The translations under genes and the position numbers were made by a program. Positions 1-9,682 of a stretch of DNA of 64,000 bases are shown one piece after another. Location of the stretch: positions 62,001-126,000 of the forward strand of contig CANMWA010000013.1 in NCBI GenBank assembly GCA_947501475.1, read 5' to 3'. This stretch comes from an uncultured Aquimarina sp. Lineage in GTDB: Bacteria; Bacteroidota; Bacteroidia; Flavobacteriales; Flavobacteriaceae. Positions within the stretch are counted from its first letter, which is position 1, and every line of letters begins with the position of its first letter. The notes beneath the pieces are model-generated. The model did not search any database. It worked only from the letters and a program-made list of their open reading frames with translations, and was not told the DNA's origin.

Positions 1-1542
1 TTCTATACCACTTATGTATATAAAATCACTAGCGGGGTTGGGGTAAATCATTAATTGAGTTATTTTTTCTTTCTGGGTTAAAATTGGATCAAAGGATCGG
101 GCGTTATCTTGTTTCGTTATTTTTATCCAATTGATATTCCATCCGCCAGATGTAGCATAGATACCTAAAGGATATATGCCTGCATTTATGCTGACTGTAT
201 GAGATACTGTAGTCCAGTTTTGCCATCCTCCGGTATTTGGTATATCGACTTGCCCAAGAACTGTTGTGCCTGCATTTATATCGGTAGACAATGTACCACC
301 ACCAACTGCACTGGCAACACGATACTCTATTTGATAATTACCCGAAGAAGGAAAATTAATGTTAGCATACGCCATCCAATCCCCAGTATCGATATAACCA
401 ATATTTTGGCCTCCTTCTGAACAATTTTCTTTCTGAACACCAGACATTGAAGTGTAGTTCTCTGCTTCAATTACCTGAGTAGGTCCATTATCTACCGTTT
501 TGGAAACAATTATAGAGGTCATTTTATCATTCCAAGCTCCATCATTAGTTAAACAATCATCATCTGAGGTCTTAACTAAACTTGCTCCTCTAAAATTATC
601 ATCCCAATATAAGGTTGCCTTATAACCTGGTTGTATTCGTAATGAAGATACCTTATCATTTGGCATTCCTAATGCTTCTAACTGCGCCATGGTATAGCTT
701 CCTTCAGATAATCCTACTGATGTTCCTGTAAAAGTGCAATCCAGATATAATGTCACATTTGCTGTAGGAGGATTCACTACAGCTGATTTGTATACACGAA
801 CATAATCTACAGCCATACGAGCTGGCATTTTACTATCATCAATCGAAAACCCTGGCCAGTTACCACCAACTGCCAAATTGAGTAATAAAAAATACTCATT
901 CTGGAACTCACTTGTTCCGTTAATGCCGTTACTTATATTAACTTCATGATATTGATTTCCGTCAACAAACCATTTAATAGTGTTCTCGTTCCATTCTATT
1001 GAGTATACATGATAATTATTTATATTAACCGCAGTATGCCCACCATAATTAGCATAGTTACCATTGTTATCCTGCCAATGTATAGTGCCATGAACATCTG
1101 GCTCATTATTTATATGCTCCATAACATCTATTTCTCCGCATGCAGGCCAACCTACCGAAGAAATATCACTCCCTAACATCCAGAAAGCTGGCCATAATCC
1201 TTGTCCCGAAGGCAAAGCTATCCTTGCTTCTATTTTACCATACTTAAATGTTTTTTTACCCTGAGTTTTCATTCTTGCAGAAGTATAATTAGCACCTCCA
1301 AAATTTTCTTTTCTAGCCGTAATAATCAGTTGGCCATTTTCTACAGTCGCATTTTCTCTACGATAATATTGCAACTCATTATTTCCCCATCCCGAAGCGC
1401 CTCTTCCTGTCTCAAAAACCCAATCTGGGCTTATTCCGTTATTAAATTCGTCTTGCCAAACTAAATTCCAATTTTGAGCAATAGTAGCAGGGGTTATCGC
1501 CATAAAAAAAGTCAAGAAAAGTAATATTTTAATTATTTTCAT
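1..1542 (-). CDS. GH16 beta-glucanase (laminarinase-like) with beta/gamma-crystallin-like domain and CBM6; 3' end outside the window
   Basis: Translated on the minus strand from the ATG at 1542, the frame stays open through 514 codons to the window edge, so the C terminus is missing. A signal peptide (about 1-23, ending in TIAQ) is followed by a GH16 domain (about 24-255) with the catalytic motif GEIDVMEH. The first lines (VWQDEFN, then GNNELQYYR) and ALPSGQGLWPAFWMLG are typical of bacterial beta-1,3-glucanases. A segment of about 85 residues with paired YxxxxFxG-like strands resembles a beta/gamma-crystallin domain. A CBM6 follows (VIEAENYTSMSGV to WNINWIKI). The last visible residues (MIYPNPASDFIYISG) look like the start of a T9SS sorting domain. 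The gene lies 34 bp downstream of the GH18 gene and is probably co-transcribed with it. Laminarin or another beta-1,3-glucan is the inferred substrate; family membership is much surer than substrate. Confidence 0.9.
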   Translation of the reverse strand, partial: MKIIKILLFLTFFMAITPATIAQNWNLVWQDEFNNGISPDWVFETGRGASGWGNNELQYYRRENATVENGQLIITARKENFGGANYTSARMKTQGKKTFKYGKIEARIALPSGQGLWPAFWMLGSDISSVGWPACGEIDVMEHINNEPDVHGTIHWQDNNGNYANYGGHTAVNINNYHVYSIEWNENTIKWFVDGNQYHEVNISNGINGTSEFQNEYFLLLNLAVGGNWPGFSIDDSKMPARMAVDYVRVYKSAVVNPPTANVTLYLDCTFTGTSVGLSEGSYTMAQLEALGMPNDKVSSLRIQPGYKATLYWDDNFRGASLVKTSDDDCLTNDGAWNDKMTSIIVSKTVDNGPTQVIEAENYTSMSGVQKENCSEGGQNIGYIDTGDWMAYANINFPSSGNYQIEYRVASAVGGGTLSTDINAGTTVLGQVDIPNTGGWQNWTTVSHTVSINAGIYPLGIYATSGGWNINWIKITKQDNARSFDPILTQKEKITQLMIYPNPASDFIYISGIE

Positions 1543-1576
1543 ATCTATGTTCTTGGTTCAGTTAAAATTTTGTGAT

Positions 1577-4264
1577 TCAATTTTTGATAATTCTTCCAGT
1601 ATGAATAGCATTGGGTAACCTCAACTTATAAAAATATATCCCCGATTTAAATTGACTCACATCTAGTTGTTGTATGGTAGTATGCTTATCAGTTGCTAGC
1701 ATATTATATTCTTGTATTTTTACTCCAGCATTATCAAAAAACTCTATGGTATATGCTGTTGGCATTTCCGAATCAAACTGAAGATATAGATTGTCTTGTA
1801 ATGGATTCGGAAACAAAACTACCCTAGGGTATGTTACCTTACCATCTACCAATTGATTGCTCGTTCTTAAAATACTAAGCCCATCAAGATATGTTCTTAC
1901 TGTATTAGAAAAAGAGAGGTTTTCAAATTTGTCCCAATTAATAGACCAGCTCATAATTCCTCGAAGATCAGGGTAGGTTTGTGATAATTGGTATTGTCCT
2001 CCAAAAGAGTTGCCGTTTATGAGATAATCCAGGGAATTGATTACTGCCTGAGTACCAATATGCCCTCCACCAGCACCAACAGTTGCGGGTACTCCAATTA
2101 ATACTTGGTCTGGACGAAGGGCAGGAAAAAACTTGCTTGAATCTTTAGTAATAGGAAAACCTTTTACTAACATATCCACCAGAGAAACATAAAAATCTGG
2201 TCCTGATCCGGGGATATATCCTTGATCATCTAATGCTGTAATAAACCCTGAATTATAATATTGTACTTGCAAAAAGGTGAGTTTATCACGCAAGGCATGA
2301 ATTAATGGCAAATAAGCTCCTGATCTTCTATCTGCACCTGCTGATATACCCCCGTAAAATGAATATCCTAGTTGCACAAAAAATGTTTCAGGAGCCATAG
2401 TAAGTATAAAATTATCTCCAAAGTGATTGCAAACTCTTTTTACAGCTTCTATAGTATTAACAATAACAGGAGTTGTGGGGTTTCTAAAATCTGTATCTCC
2501 TAATTCGAAAGAAAGTGACTGTCCTTCAAAATCTATATCCATACCATCAAAACCATAATTTTCGATAATACCAATCATAGAGGATATGAATTTATCTCGT
2601 GCAGAGGTAGTATTTAATTGCACTTGCCCATCTTGTCCTCCTATAGAAATGATAATCTTTTTACCCTGACTTTGTAGTAGTTGAATATCTGACCTAAATT
2701 GTGCTTCGGTATAGTTAATCGCATTAAAATCTGATGATAATTCGAATCCTATCTCACCATCTGCCGCAGAAAATTTGGGTACTGCAAATGAAACATTGAT
2801 CACATCCCAATTTGGAGAAACATCACGTAAAGCAATAACACCTGTGCCATTATTAAAGTTATGCCAGTAGCCATTCATGATTCTTGCAGGTAAAGGATCT
2901 GTTCCGCCACCAGAACTGGTTACACGAATAGTTACGGGATCTGAAGTTGTGGATAGATTATCGTTATCTGTTGCCTTAGCGGTAAGAGAATAATTTCCTA
3001 CTCCGACAGTATTTATCACAAAACTATATGGGCTTGATGTGTCTTCACCTAGCTTAGTACCATTACTAAAGAATTCTACTTTAGTAATATTTCCATCACT
3101 ATCTGCTGCGGTAGCATTGATCGTCACATTGCTACCTTCTATAAAAGTTTGCCCGCTAGCTGGGGAAGTAATCGATACGGTAGGTTTGCCATTACCACCT
3201 CCAGAGCATTCTCCTACCAATATCCAGGCATCTTCCCAATATGAGCCACTTCCTGGAGCATACGCATCTGCTGCACCATTACACCAACCGGTGAATGGCC
3301 AAGGTTTACACTCATAAAGATTACCATCATTTTGTACCTGGCTTCCTTCAACATAACCTCCGTCTTCAACATACTGAGCTGCATCACAACCTCCCCCTGT
3401 ACCTGTTTGTACAGTAATATTGATTAAGGAAGAAGTAGCACTGGCATTATCATTGTCTATTGCAATGGCTGTTAGACTATGATTACCTACTGCGGCTGTC
3501 CAGTTTGTGGTATAAGGAGCAGAAACATCTTCGCTAATCAAATTTCCGTCTACATAAAATGTTACACTACTTATATTACCATCTAGATCATTTGCATTTG
3601 CAGAAATACCTACATCTTGCCCTACTGTATATGTCGAATTATTTAATGGATTAGTGATATTCACCACAGGAGGTTGGTTTCCTGTACCTTGATTAACAGT
3701 AATAGAAACTACTGCCGAAACAGTCACTGCGCCCTCATTATCTGTTGCACGAGCAGTAATCGAGTGATTTCCTGCTACACTTACCCAATTTGTAGTATAT
3801 GGTGATGATACATCTTCTAAGATTATATTACCATCGATCAAAAATTCTACTTTGGCAATTGTACCATCACTATCTGAAGCATTAGCACTTATAGATATAT
3901 TATCTCCAACAGTAAATGTTGTTCCGCTTTGCGGAGAAATAATAGAAACAGATGGCGCGGTATTAGTACCTCCATCACAAGGCCCAATAATTACCCATGG
4001 ACCCCATTGAGAATTATTACTATCGGGATTTTGATTTTGTGTCCAATAGAATGCCTCATATTCTGTTCCTTGATACGAAACTTTGTCGCCTTTTGTATAA
4101 ATTTTATCAGAGATCCATGTCGGCGAAGTACAAGCAGTAATCATCTTCTCTTCTGAAAAATCAGATGCAATTATCTGCTGTGACATCATCACTAAAAAGA
4201 ATAGTTTAACAACTGAAAACCAGCTAATATGATGCTTAATGATTTGTATACTTAATGTTTTCAT
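1577..4264 (-). CDS. Secreted GH18 chitinase with two chitin-binding modules, three Ig-like repeats and a T9SS sorting domain
   Basis: The product has 895 residues. After a signal peptide (about 1-34) there is a CBM5/12 module (45-96, WISDKIYTKGDKVSYQG, aromatic-rich FYWTQ). Two Ig-like repeats follow (103-190, 198-285), then a four-cysteine chitin-binding-like module (293-353) and a third Ig-like repeat (361-448). The GH18 catalytic domain (about 460-800) carries FDGMDIDFE at 572-580, so the DxxDxDxE acid/base signature (D573, D576, D578, E580) is intact. The C terminus (about 815-895, beginning near FPNPLQDNLYLQ) is a T9SS type A sorting domain, which predicts export and release or surface attachment. 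Its catalytic domain closely resembles the third GH18 domain of the gene at 9683-15499. It sits 33 bp downstream of the GH8/GH16/GH19 gene, suggesting one transcript. Endo- or exo-mode cannot be told from sequence alone. Confidence 0.95.
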   Translation of the reverse strand: MKTLSIQIIKHHISWFSVVKLFFLVMMSQQIIASDFSEEKMITACTSPTWISDKIYTKGDKVSYQGTEYEAFYWTQNQNPDSNNSQWGPWVIIGPCDGGTNTAPSVSIISPQSGTTFTVGDNISISANASDSDGTIAKVEFLIDGNIILEDVSSPYTTNWVSVAGNHSITARATDNEGAVTVSAVVSITVNQGTGNQPPVVNITNPLNNSTYTVGQDVGISANANDLDGNISSVTFYVDGNLISEDVSAPYTTNWTAAVGNHSLTAIAIDNDNASATSSLINITVQTGTGGGCDAAQYVEDGGYVEGSQVQNDGNLYECKPWPFTGWCNGAADAYAPGSGSYWEDAWILVGECSGGGNGKPTVSITSPASGQTFIEGSNVTINATAADSDGNITKVEFFSNGTKLGEDTSSPYSFVINTVGVGNYSLTAKATDNDNLSTTSDPVTIRVTSSGGGTDPLPARIMNGYWHNFNNGTGVIALRDVSPNWDVINVSFAVPKFSAADGEIGFELSSDFNAINYTEAQFRSDIQLLQSQGKKIIISIGGQDGQVQLNTTSARDKFISSMIGIIENYGFDGMDIDFEGQSLSFELGDTDFRNPTTPVIVNTIEAVKRVCNHFGDNFILTMAPETFFVQLGYSFYGGISAGADRRSGAYLPLIHALRDKLTFLQVQYYNSGFITALDDQGYIPGSGPDFYVSLVDMLVKGFPITKDSSKFFPALRPDQVLIGVPATVGAGGGHIGTQAVINSLDYLINGNSFGGQYQLSQTYPDLRGIMSWSINWDKFENLSFSNTVRTYLDGLSILRTSNQLVDGKVTYPRVVLFPNPLQDNLYLQFDSEMPTAYTIEFFDNAGVKIQEYNMLATDKHTTIQQLDVSQFKSGIYFYKLRLPNAIHTGRIIKN

Positions 4265-4297
4265 GATTCTTAAATTTTTAGTTTTATGATGATGATC

Positions 4298-7200
4298 TTA
4301 TTGTTTAATCATTTTAAATATTTTGGTCTCTTTACCAATTATTACTGTATAGAAATATATCCCTTTAGGGAAACCTGTGGTATCCCAGGAAAAAGTATAG
4401 ATCCCTTTATTTACTATTTTGTTATTGATATCTTTTCCAAGTTTTTTACCCATGAGGTTAGAGATACGGATAGAAACTATTTCCTCTTGTTCTAATTTGA
4501 AATTGAAGGAAATTTTATCTGAAAACGGATTAGGATACATATTCATTTTGGTGGATTCTATAATTCGAGAAGTGTTTACTAATGCTTCGGGTTCGATTCC
4601 TGAGAAAGATTGCATTTGGGCACAACCACATTCTGAACAATCATCGTTATCTAAGTCTGTAGATACATTTAAGATACCTGCAAATTTTTTATAGTGTCCG
4701 ATACGGTGTGTAACTTTTACATTTTCTGTGCCCGAGCCACATTCTAATCCTCCATTAATAATATTTACAGTCATACCAAAACCTGGTTTTCTGTTTCTTT
4801 CTAAATCATAAGCAGAAGGAATCCAATTGCCTACCATCACATCATGTGCAGATGGTTTTGGGTATTGTGGCGTCATCCAGAACCATATAGCTGTCTGAAA
4901 AGCTAAGGCACCATCTTGTACTACCTGTTCTGGGTTATTTAAAAGGTTGTTCTTATTCCCAAATAAAAATTCACTTACCTGACCGTAGTTATAATTCCAG
5001 CTTAGCTGTATAGGCCCACGACCATGATAAGACTTACCTGGTGCAGGCGGGTAACTTATATTACCTTCATCTCTATATCCTAATCGATCTGTTCCTTCAA
5101 AACCTTGTTCTTCTCTAAAATGAAGTCCCCAGGCATATCTTCCGCCTGGAGCGGTATCCCAACCACCCGTCGTTTCTTGTGCAATATTAGCAAGGAATGC
5201 CGCTAGTTCTCTCTTTCTAACAGTTTCGCTGCTTTCATTAACAAATGTTCCATAATCTACAACTTGTGTTACAATAGGTTTAGATTGGTTCCAATCTGCA
5301 TCAAAATCTGGATCTGTCCTAATTATTGCCGATTGATTCGTTTGCTTATCTCTTCTTGTTAATCGGTATAAATTAGTTCCTTTGCGTCTTTCAAAAGTAA
5401 CTTCGATATTCTTCATTCTTTCTACAGACTCGACCAAAGCTTCATAGGTAAAGAAATCTTTAGCAGGATCAATTTCTAGTGTTCCTAAATCTGTGCCATA
5501 TCGATACGGAAATAAGTCGTTATATTCTTGTTTTGAGATTAAGAAATCTCCTCCTTGCAGTCGTTCTTTTATGGTGATATCAAATAAAAATTGGGTTACT
5601 GCACCTTTATTATCAATAGCCATTCCTGTATACGAATAGGTTTTATATTCTGAAAAAGGCCAATCAGCTTCGTATACATCATCACCTTGCGGTAGCAAAG
5701 GCAATGCTCCTCCGGGAACATTAACGTAAACAGGTAATTGTATGCCATCTGGATCAGTTACACGCACTCTAAAAGGAACCGTAATCGGTAACGTATCTGC
5801 ATATACAATTGTAGGTATGAGCACAGTAACTTCTGGAGGTAGATTTCCTCCTGTGCATAGCCCCAGTTCTTCCCAAGCCAGGGGCCATGCCCAATCATCT
5901 GGCCCCCCGGGTGTATATGCACCTCCAAGACTGCACCATCCTCCTACTTTACAGCGATATTTTTTCCCTAGATTCTGCACTTCATCACCAGTCTGATATG
6001 TATTGCCATTTACATATACTGGTGTACTACATTCTTCACCTACGGTTTTTTCTACTACAGAAATATTGATTGCTGTTGATCTGGTAACTCCTCCTTGGTT
6101 ATCGGTTGCAACCACTACCAAAGTATGTTCTCCATCTACTGGAGAAAAATCAAATTCGAATGGCAGATCAGTATCTATTCCTATTTCAACTTCATCCATC
6201 AAAAAAGTAACACTAACTACGGCTCCATCTATATCTGTTGCACTGGCTTCAATTTTCACCATATTTCCTGATAAAAATTCTTTTCCATCAAATGGTGAAG
6301 TGATATCTACTATAGGCAATTCATTAACGCCATCGCCACCACAAGTACCTAAATCTTGCCAAGCACTTGGCCATGCCCAATCGTCTGGACCTCCGGGAGA
6401 ATAAACCCCTCCCAGGCTACACCATCCTCCTACCAGGCATTTATATTTTTTACCTAAGTTTTGAACTTCGTCCCCAGTTTGATATGTAGTACCACTTATG
6501 TACTGAGCTACTCCACAAGATGCTGACAATGCTTCTTTATCGTTAAGTAAAGTAATTGCTGTGGTACAACTACCTATTTCTTTCCAAGCACTCGGCCATG
6601 CCCACCCATCAGGATCTCCTGGAGCATAAGGACCGCCTATACTACACCATCCACCAATTATACATTCGTACTTTTTGCCAAGATTTTGCACCTCATCTCC
6701 AGTTTTGTATACCAATCTATCTACATATTGTGCCACATCACAAGTACCTCCTCCTGTATCGGTATTTACTGTTATACTACTGGTAGAAGAAGTTGTTTTT
6801 GCATTATCATTATCTATTGCTATAGCACTAATACTATGAGTACCTTGCGTAGCTAACCAGTTAGTTGAATATGGTAAAGAAGTGTCGGTAGCGATTACAT
6901 TTCCATCTACTAAAAACTCTACTTGTTTGATAGTACCATCTGTATCACTGGCATTTGCTGTAATATTAACTGCTTGTCCTGTAGTATAAACGGTTCCTGA
7001 TACAGGCGCAGTAAGAGTTACTGTTGGAGGTTGATTTGTAGGAACACTACCTCCCATCGTATTAATTCTTTGTAAATTACTGGTACGTATAGTTTTGATT
7101 CTATTCGTGACCTCTAGAGGAGATAAAGACATATTTTTTGCATGATAGACCCAATCAACTTTCATTGTTGTAGTTCGTTGTTGAGTTGATGGATTAAGAC

Positions 7201-9574
7201 CTCCTTCATCATTAAAAAAGATCCAGTTTGCAAAAGCAATTTGCATGATCATACGAGGATACACGCTATTTCCTCTACTAGAAACTGTATGCGTAGATAC
7301 AAACTGCCCGTCTATATAATATTTTACATTTTGACCATCTGCAGATTGTATCACTAAATCGTGCCATCCTTGATAATCATTATTAATTTGAGTGTTGGCA
7401 TTGTCACTTATAGTTCCTGCACGTGCCCAAGAGGTGGTATGCATCGTTTTTTTAGTTCTATCTCCCCATACATTATAGGGCAGGTATTCAAAATCTAATT
7501 CAGAATATTTTGGATCATCAGGAGTCCAATTAATTGTATAGAATGTTTCGACATTCCCATCCTGATTATTGGCCGGAGAACTATCAAAATATACACGCGC
7601 AGCATATGTACCTTCGAAAAATATTTTTTTTGATTCTATTCTTGCATTTTGGATACTTGCAGCAGTACCAGCTACTTTATTAATCACATTCATCACTTTA
7701 TTACCCGATTGTTGAGGATCATTTACAAACTGAATATGCTCTTTTTTATACATTGATCCTTCGGTTGGGCCACTTATACCATCTACTACATTCCACCCAA
7801 AGTTTTCTAAAACAGGATCTGAATAACTAGTATATGTAAAATCATCAAAAAATTCATTCTCAATAGTAGGCCCAGGATTGGTTAATTCACTTTTAAGTAC
7901 TAAATGATTTAAGTTAAAATCACCACTATCCATGACTATTCTCAATACTTTTTCTCCTGCGGTTAAAGAAACCCTAGTTGTAACCGTTCTCCAATTTTGC
8001 CATCCTTCTGTATTAGGGACATTGATTTGACCGCTTACATTTTGCCCGTCTATCTCTATGTGAAATCGCTTTCCTGAACCAATAGCAGCTACTCTGGACT
8101 CTAATATGTAAGTTTTTGTAGCAGTAACATTAACTGTATATTCTAACCACTCACCAGATTTTATCCACCCTACATTATGCCCACCTTCAGAACAAGGTTC
8201 TATATCTACAGCGTCATTGCGATAAGAACCTCCTTCATTGGTAGTAGTAAGATCATTAAAGGCTATATTTTGCCCTCCAAGATCATAATTTTCGGCTTCA
8301 ATTTTACCGGGAATACCCCAGGAAGTACCACCGTATGGTGATTGTTGCTGTGGTGGAGTAATATCTCCAGGTTCTGGTATCCACCAGTTTCCTGAGATCA
8401 CCAACATACTTAGTAAATTAATACTTGCTCCATAATAATCTTCTTGTTTGTTTTGTATGTAATTCCATCCTGTATTTAAAAAGCTTTGATTAGCACTGTT
8501 GGCTATCGATGCTACTACTAGCGGAGCTACAAACGCCTCAGGTCCATAACGGCTACCTACTACTTGCCCATTTATAGTATATCCTGAAGCGAAGCTTCCA
8601 AAATTGGTTCCGATATCGGTTCTTGCCCAGTTTACAAATCTATTAGATTGTGCTCTTGCGGCTTGAGTACCATAATGTGCAAAATCGGTAGCAATTCGAA
8701 GGGGAGTTCGACAAGCATTCCAATAATAATCTTGAGAATTAGGTTCTCCTGTGGCATTATTAGCATCTGGTCGGGCAGGATTACCGTCTACAAAATCAGG
8801 CATAATCCCTTTGTTATTGGTGTTGAGTTGATCTATCATCTGGTACACCTTATTTGCAACATTGCTCCAAGAAGTATCTCCTGTTGCCTTTTGATAGGCT
8901 CTAAAATGTGCAGTCATCCAATCTGAAGAACGAGTTTCTAAAGCATTGTTATCCCAATCTCCCATCATTACTCTTAGAGATGATGGATGAATAAGTGAAG
9001 CTTTAATTCCTCGGGTAATCATATCTTTTGCTTCTTGTAAATAATTAATCGATCCGCTTGATCCCCATTGATAATGAGCCAGTACTAATGCATACGCAAT
9101 ATCCATATCACCATCTGCAGCAGAGCTAAATGCATTAGTTCGCTCATCAACGGCAACGTTCCATCCCATTAATTCTGAATTGATCGTACTACGATGTGTA
9201 TCAAAAAACTTGTACAGTCCGTCAAAATAAGTTTTAGCTTGAGCATCATAGCCCCCCATTAAAGCTGTGATAATCATACCGTATCCATGTCCTTCAGAAG
9301 TTCCTTTACTGGGTACTGTACATCCAGTACATCCTCCTTTTATATAATATCCTCCTGAGAGGTTAGTGGGTTTCAGAAAACTAGATTTCCAATAATTGTA
9401 CATATTCTGTACAGCAATATTCATTTGTTGCTGAGATACATTGCTTGGTTTAATACACCCATTCCAATTTTTTTCTTGAGGAAAGGGTCGATTTTGAGCA
9501 TTAGCCTCCCAAAAAGAACCAATAATGAAAAAATAACAACATAATATTTTTAATATAGTAGCTTTAATTTGCAT
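4298..9574 (-). CDS. Multi-catalytic secreted enzyme: GH8 - CBM6 - GH16 - chitin-binding modules - GH19, T9SS sorted
   Basis: I start at the ATG at 9574 (1758 residues), which gives a clean signal peptide ending ANAQ. The upstream ATG at 9634 lies inside a terminator hairpin. Domains in order: GH8 (about 30-400, with TSEGHGYGM carrying the expected general-acid Glu and ADGDMDIA further on); CBM6 (420-565, KIEAENY); a GH16-like domain (573-815, catalytic ELDFE at about 692-696); Ig-like (848-935); three near-identical four-cysteine chitin-binding-like modules (about 945-1003, 1020-1078, 1182-1240) interleaved with Ig-like domains; GH19 chitinase (1340-1640, FLANIAQETTGGW with Glu near 1467, and GRGPIQLSWNYNYG); T9SS sorting domain (1675-1758). 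GH8 includes chitosanases, lichenases and xylanases; chitosanase is inferred from context. Three unrelated catalytic folds in one chain suggest attack on mixed material such as fungal walls. Family calls are firm, substrates are not. Confidence 0.93.
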   Translation of the reverse strand: MQIKATILKILCCYFFIIGSFWEANAQNRPFPQEKNWNGCIKPSNVSQQQMNIAVQNMYNYWKSSFLKPTNLSGGYYIKGGCTGCTVPSKGTSEGHGYGMIITALMGGYDAQAKTYFDGLYKFFDTHRSTINSELMGWNVAVDERTNAFSSAADGDMDIAYALVLAHYQWGSSGSINYLQEAKDMITRGIKASLIHPSSLRVMMGDWDNNALETRSSDWMTAHFRAYQKATGDTSWSNVANKVYQMIDQLNTNNKGIMPDFVDGNPARPDANNATGEPNSQDYYWNACRTPLRIATDFAHYGTQAARAQSNRFVNWARTDIGTNFGSFASGYTINGQVVGSRYGPEAFVAPLVVASIANSANQSFLNTGWNYIQNKQEDYYGASINLLSMLVISGNWWIPEPGDITPPQQQSPYGGTSWGIPGKIEAENYDLGGQNIAFNDLTTTNEGGSYRNDAVDIEPCSEGGHNVGWIKSGEWLEYTVNVTATKTYILESRVAAIGSGKRFHIEIDGQNVSGQINVPNTEGWQNWRTVTTRVSLTAGEKVLRIVMDSGDFNLNHLVLKSELTNPGPTIENEFFDDFTYTSYSDPVLENFGWNVVDGISGPTEGSMYKKEHIQFVNDPQQSGNKVMNVINKVAGTAASIQNARIESKKIFFEGTYAARVYFDSSPANNQDGNVETFYTINWTPDDPKYSELDFEYLPYNVWGDRTKKTMHTTSWARAGTISDNANTQINNDYQGWHDLVIQSADGQNVKYYIDGQFVSTHTVSSRGNSVYPRMIMQIAFANWIFFNDEGGLNPSTQQRTTTMKVDWVYHAKNMSLSPLEVTNRIKTIRTSNLQRINTMGGSVPTNQPPTVTLTAPVSGTVYTTGQAVNITANASDTDGTIKQVEFLVDGNVIATDTSLPYSTNWLATQGTHSISAIAIDNDNAKTTSSTSSITVNTDTGGGTCDVAQYVDRLVYKTGDEVQNLGKKYECIIGGWCSIGGPYAPGDPDGWAWPSAWKEIGSCTTAITLLNDKEALSASCGVAQYISGTTYQTGDEVQNLGKKYKCLVGGWCSLGGVYSPGGPDDWAWPSAWQDLGTCGGDGVNELPIVDITSPFDGKEFLSGNMVKIEASATDIDGAVVSVTFLMDEVEIGIDTDLPFEFDFSPVDGEHTLVVVATDNQGGVTRSTAINISVVEKTVGEECSTPVYVNGNTYQTGDEVQNLGKKYRCKVGGWCSLGGAYTPGGPDDWAWPLAWEELGLCTGGNLPPEVTVLIPTIVYADTLPITVPFRVRVTDPDGIQLPVYVNVPGGALPLLPQGDDVYEADWPFSEYKTYSYTGMAIDNKGAVTQFLFDITIKERLQGGDFLISKQEYNDLFPYRYGTDLGTLEIDPAKDFFTYEALVESVERMKNIEVTFERRKGTNLYRLTRRDKQTNQSAIIRTDPDFDADWNQSKPIVTQVVDYGTFVNESSETVRKRELAAFLANIAQETTGGWDTAPGGRYAWGLHFREEQGFEGTDRLGYRDEGNISYPPAPGKSYHGRGPIQLSWNYNYGQVSEFLFGNKNNLLNNPEQVVQDGALAFQTAIWFWMTPQYPKPSAHDVMVGNWIPSAYDLERNRKPGFGMTVNIINGGLECGSGTENVKVTHRIGHYKKFAGILNVSTDLDNDDCSECGCAQMQSFSGIEPEALVNTSRIIESTKMNMYPNPFSDKISFNFKLEQEEIVSIRISNLMGKKLGKDINNKIVNKGIYTFSWDTTGFPKGIYFYTVIIGKETKIFKMIKQ

Positions 9575-9624
9575 AGTATAGGTTTTAAGATAATGTGGTG
9601 TATACAGAAGAAAAGAGGGAATAT

Positions 9625-9668
9625 AAAAAACCATCCAATGATGTTTTTAAACAGATCATCGGATGGTT
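9625..9668 (-). terminator. Rho-independent terminator after the triple-GH18 chitinase gene
   Basis: The arms AACCATCC-a-ATGAT (9629-9642) and ATCAT-c-GGATGGTT (9655-9668) form a 14-bp stem with one mismatch and a 12-nt loop. Read on the minus strand, the stem is followed by a run of six T. It ends the transcript of the 9683-15499 gene and so separates it from the downstream multi-enzyme gene, whose start must lie after it. Confidence 0.85.
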
Positions 9669-9682
9669 AAAAAAAATAGGGC

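Noticed and set aside
199..420. Forward-strand open frame of 73 codons at the window start, and many similar short frames opposite the large enzymes
   Set aside because: They lie antisense to well-supported coding sequence, show low-complexity composition and match no family.
9575..9634. ATG at 9634 as the start of the multi-enzyme gene
   Set aside because: It lies inside the terminator hairpin of the upstream gene and hides the signal peptide; the ATG at 9574 gives a clean signal.
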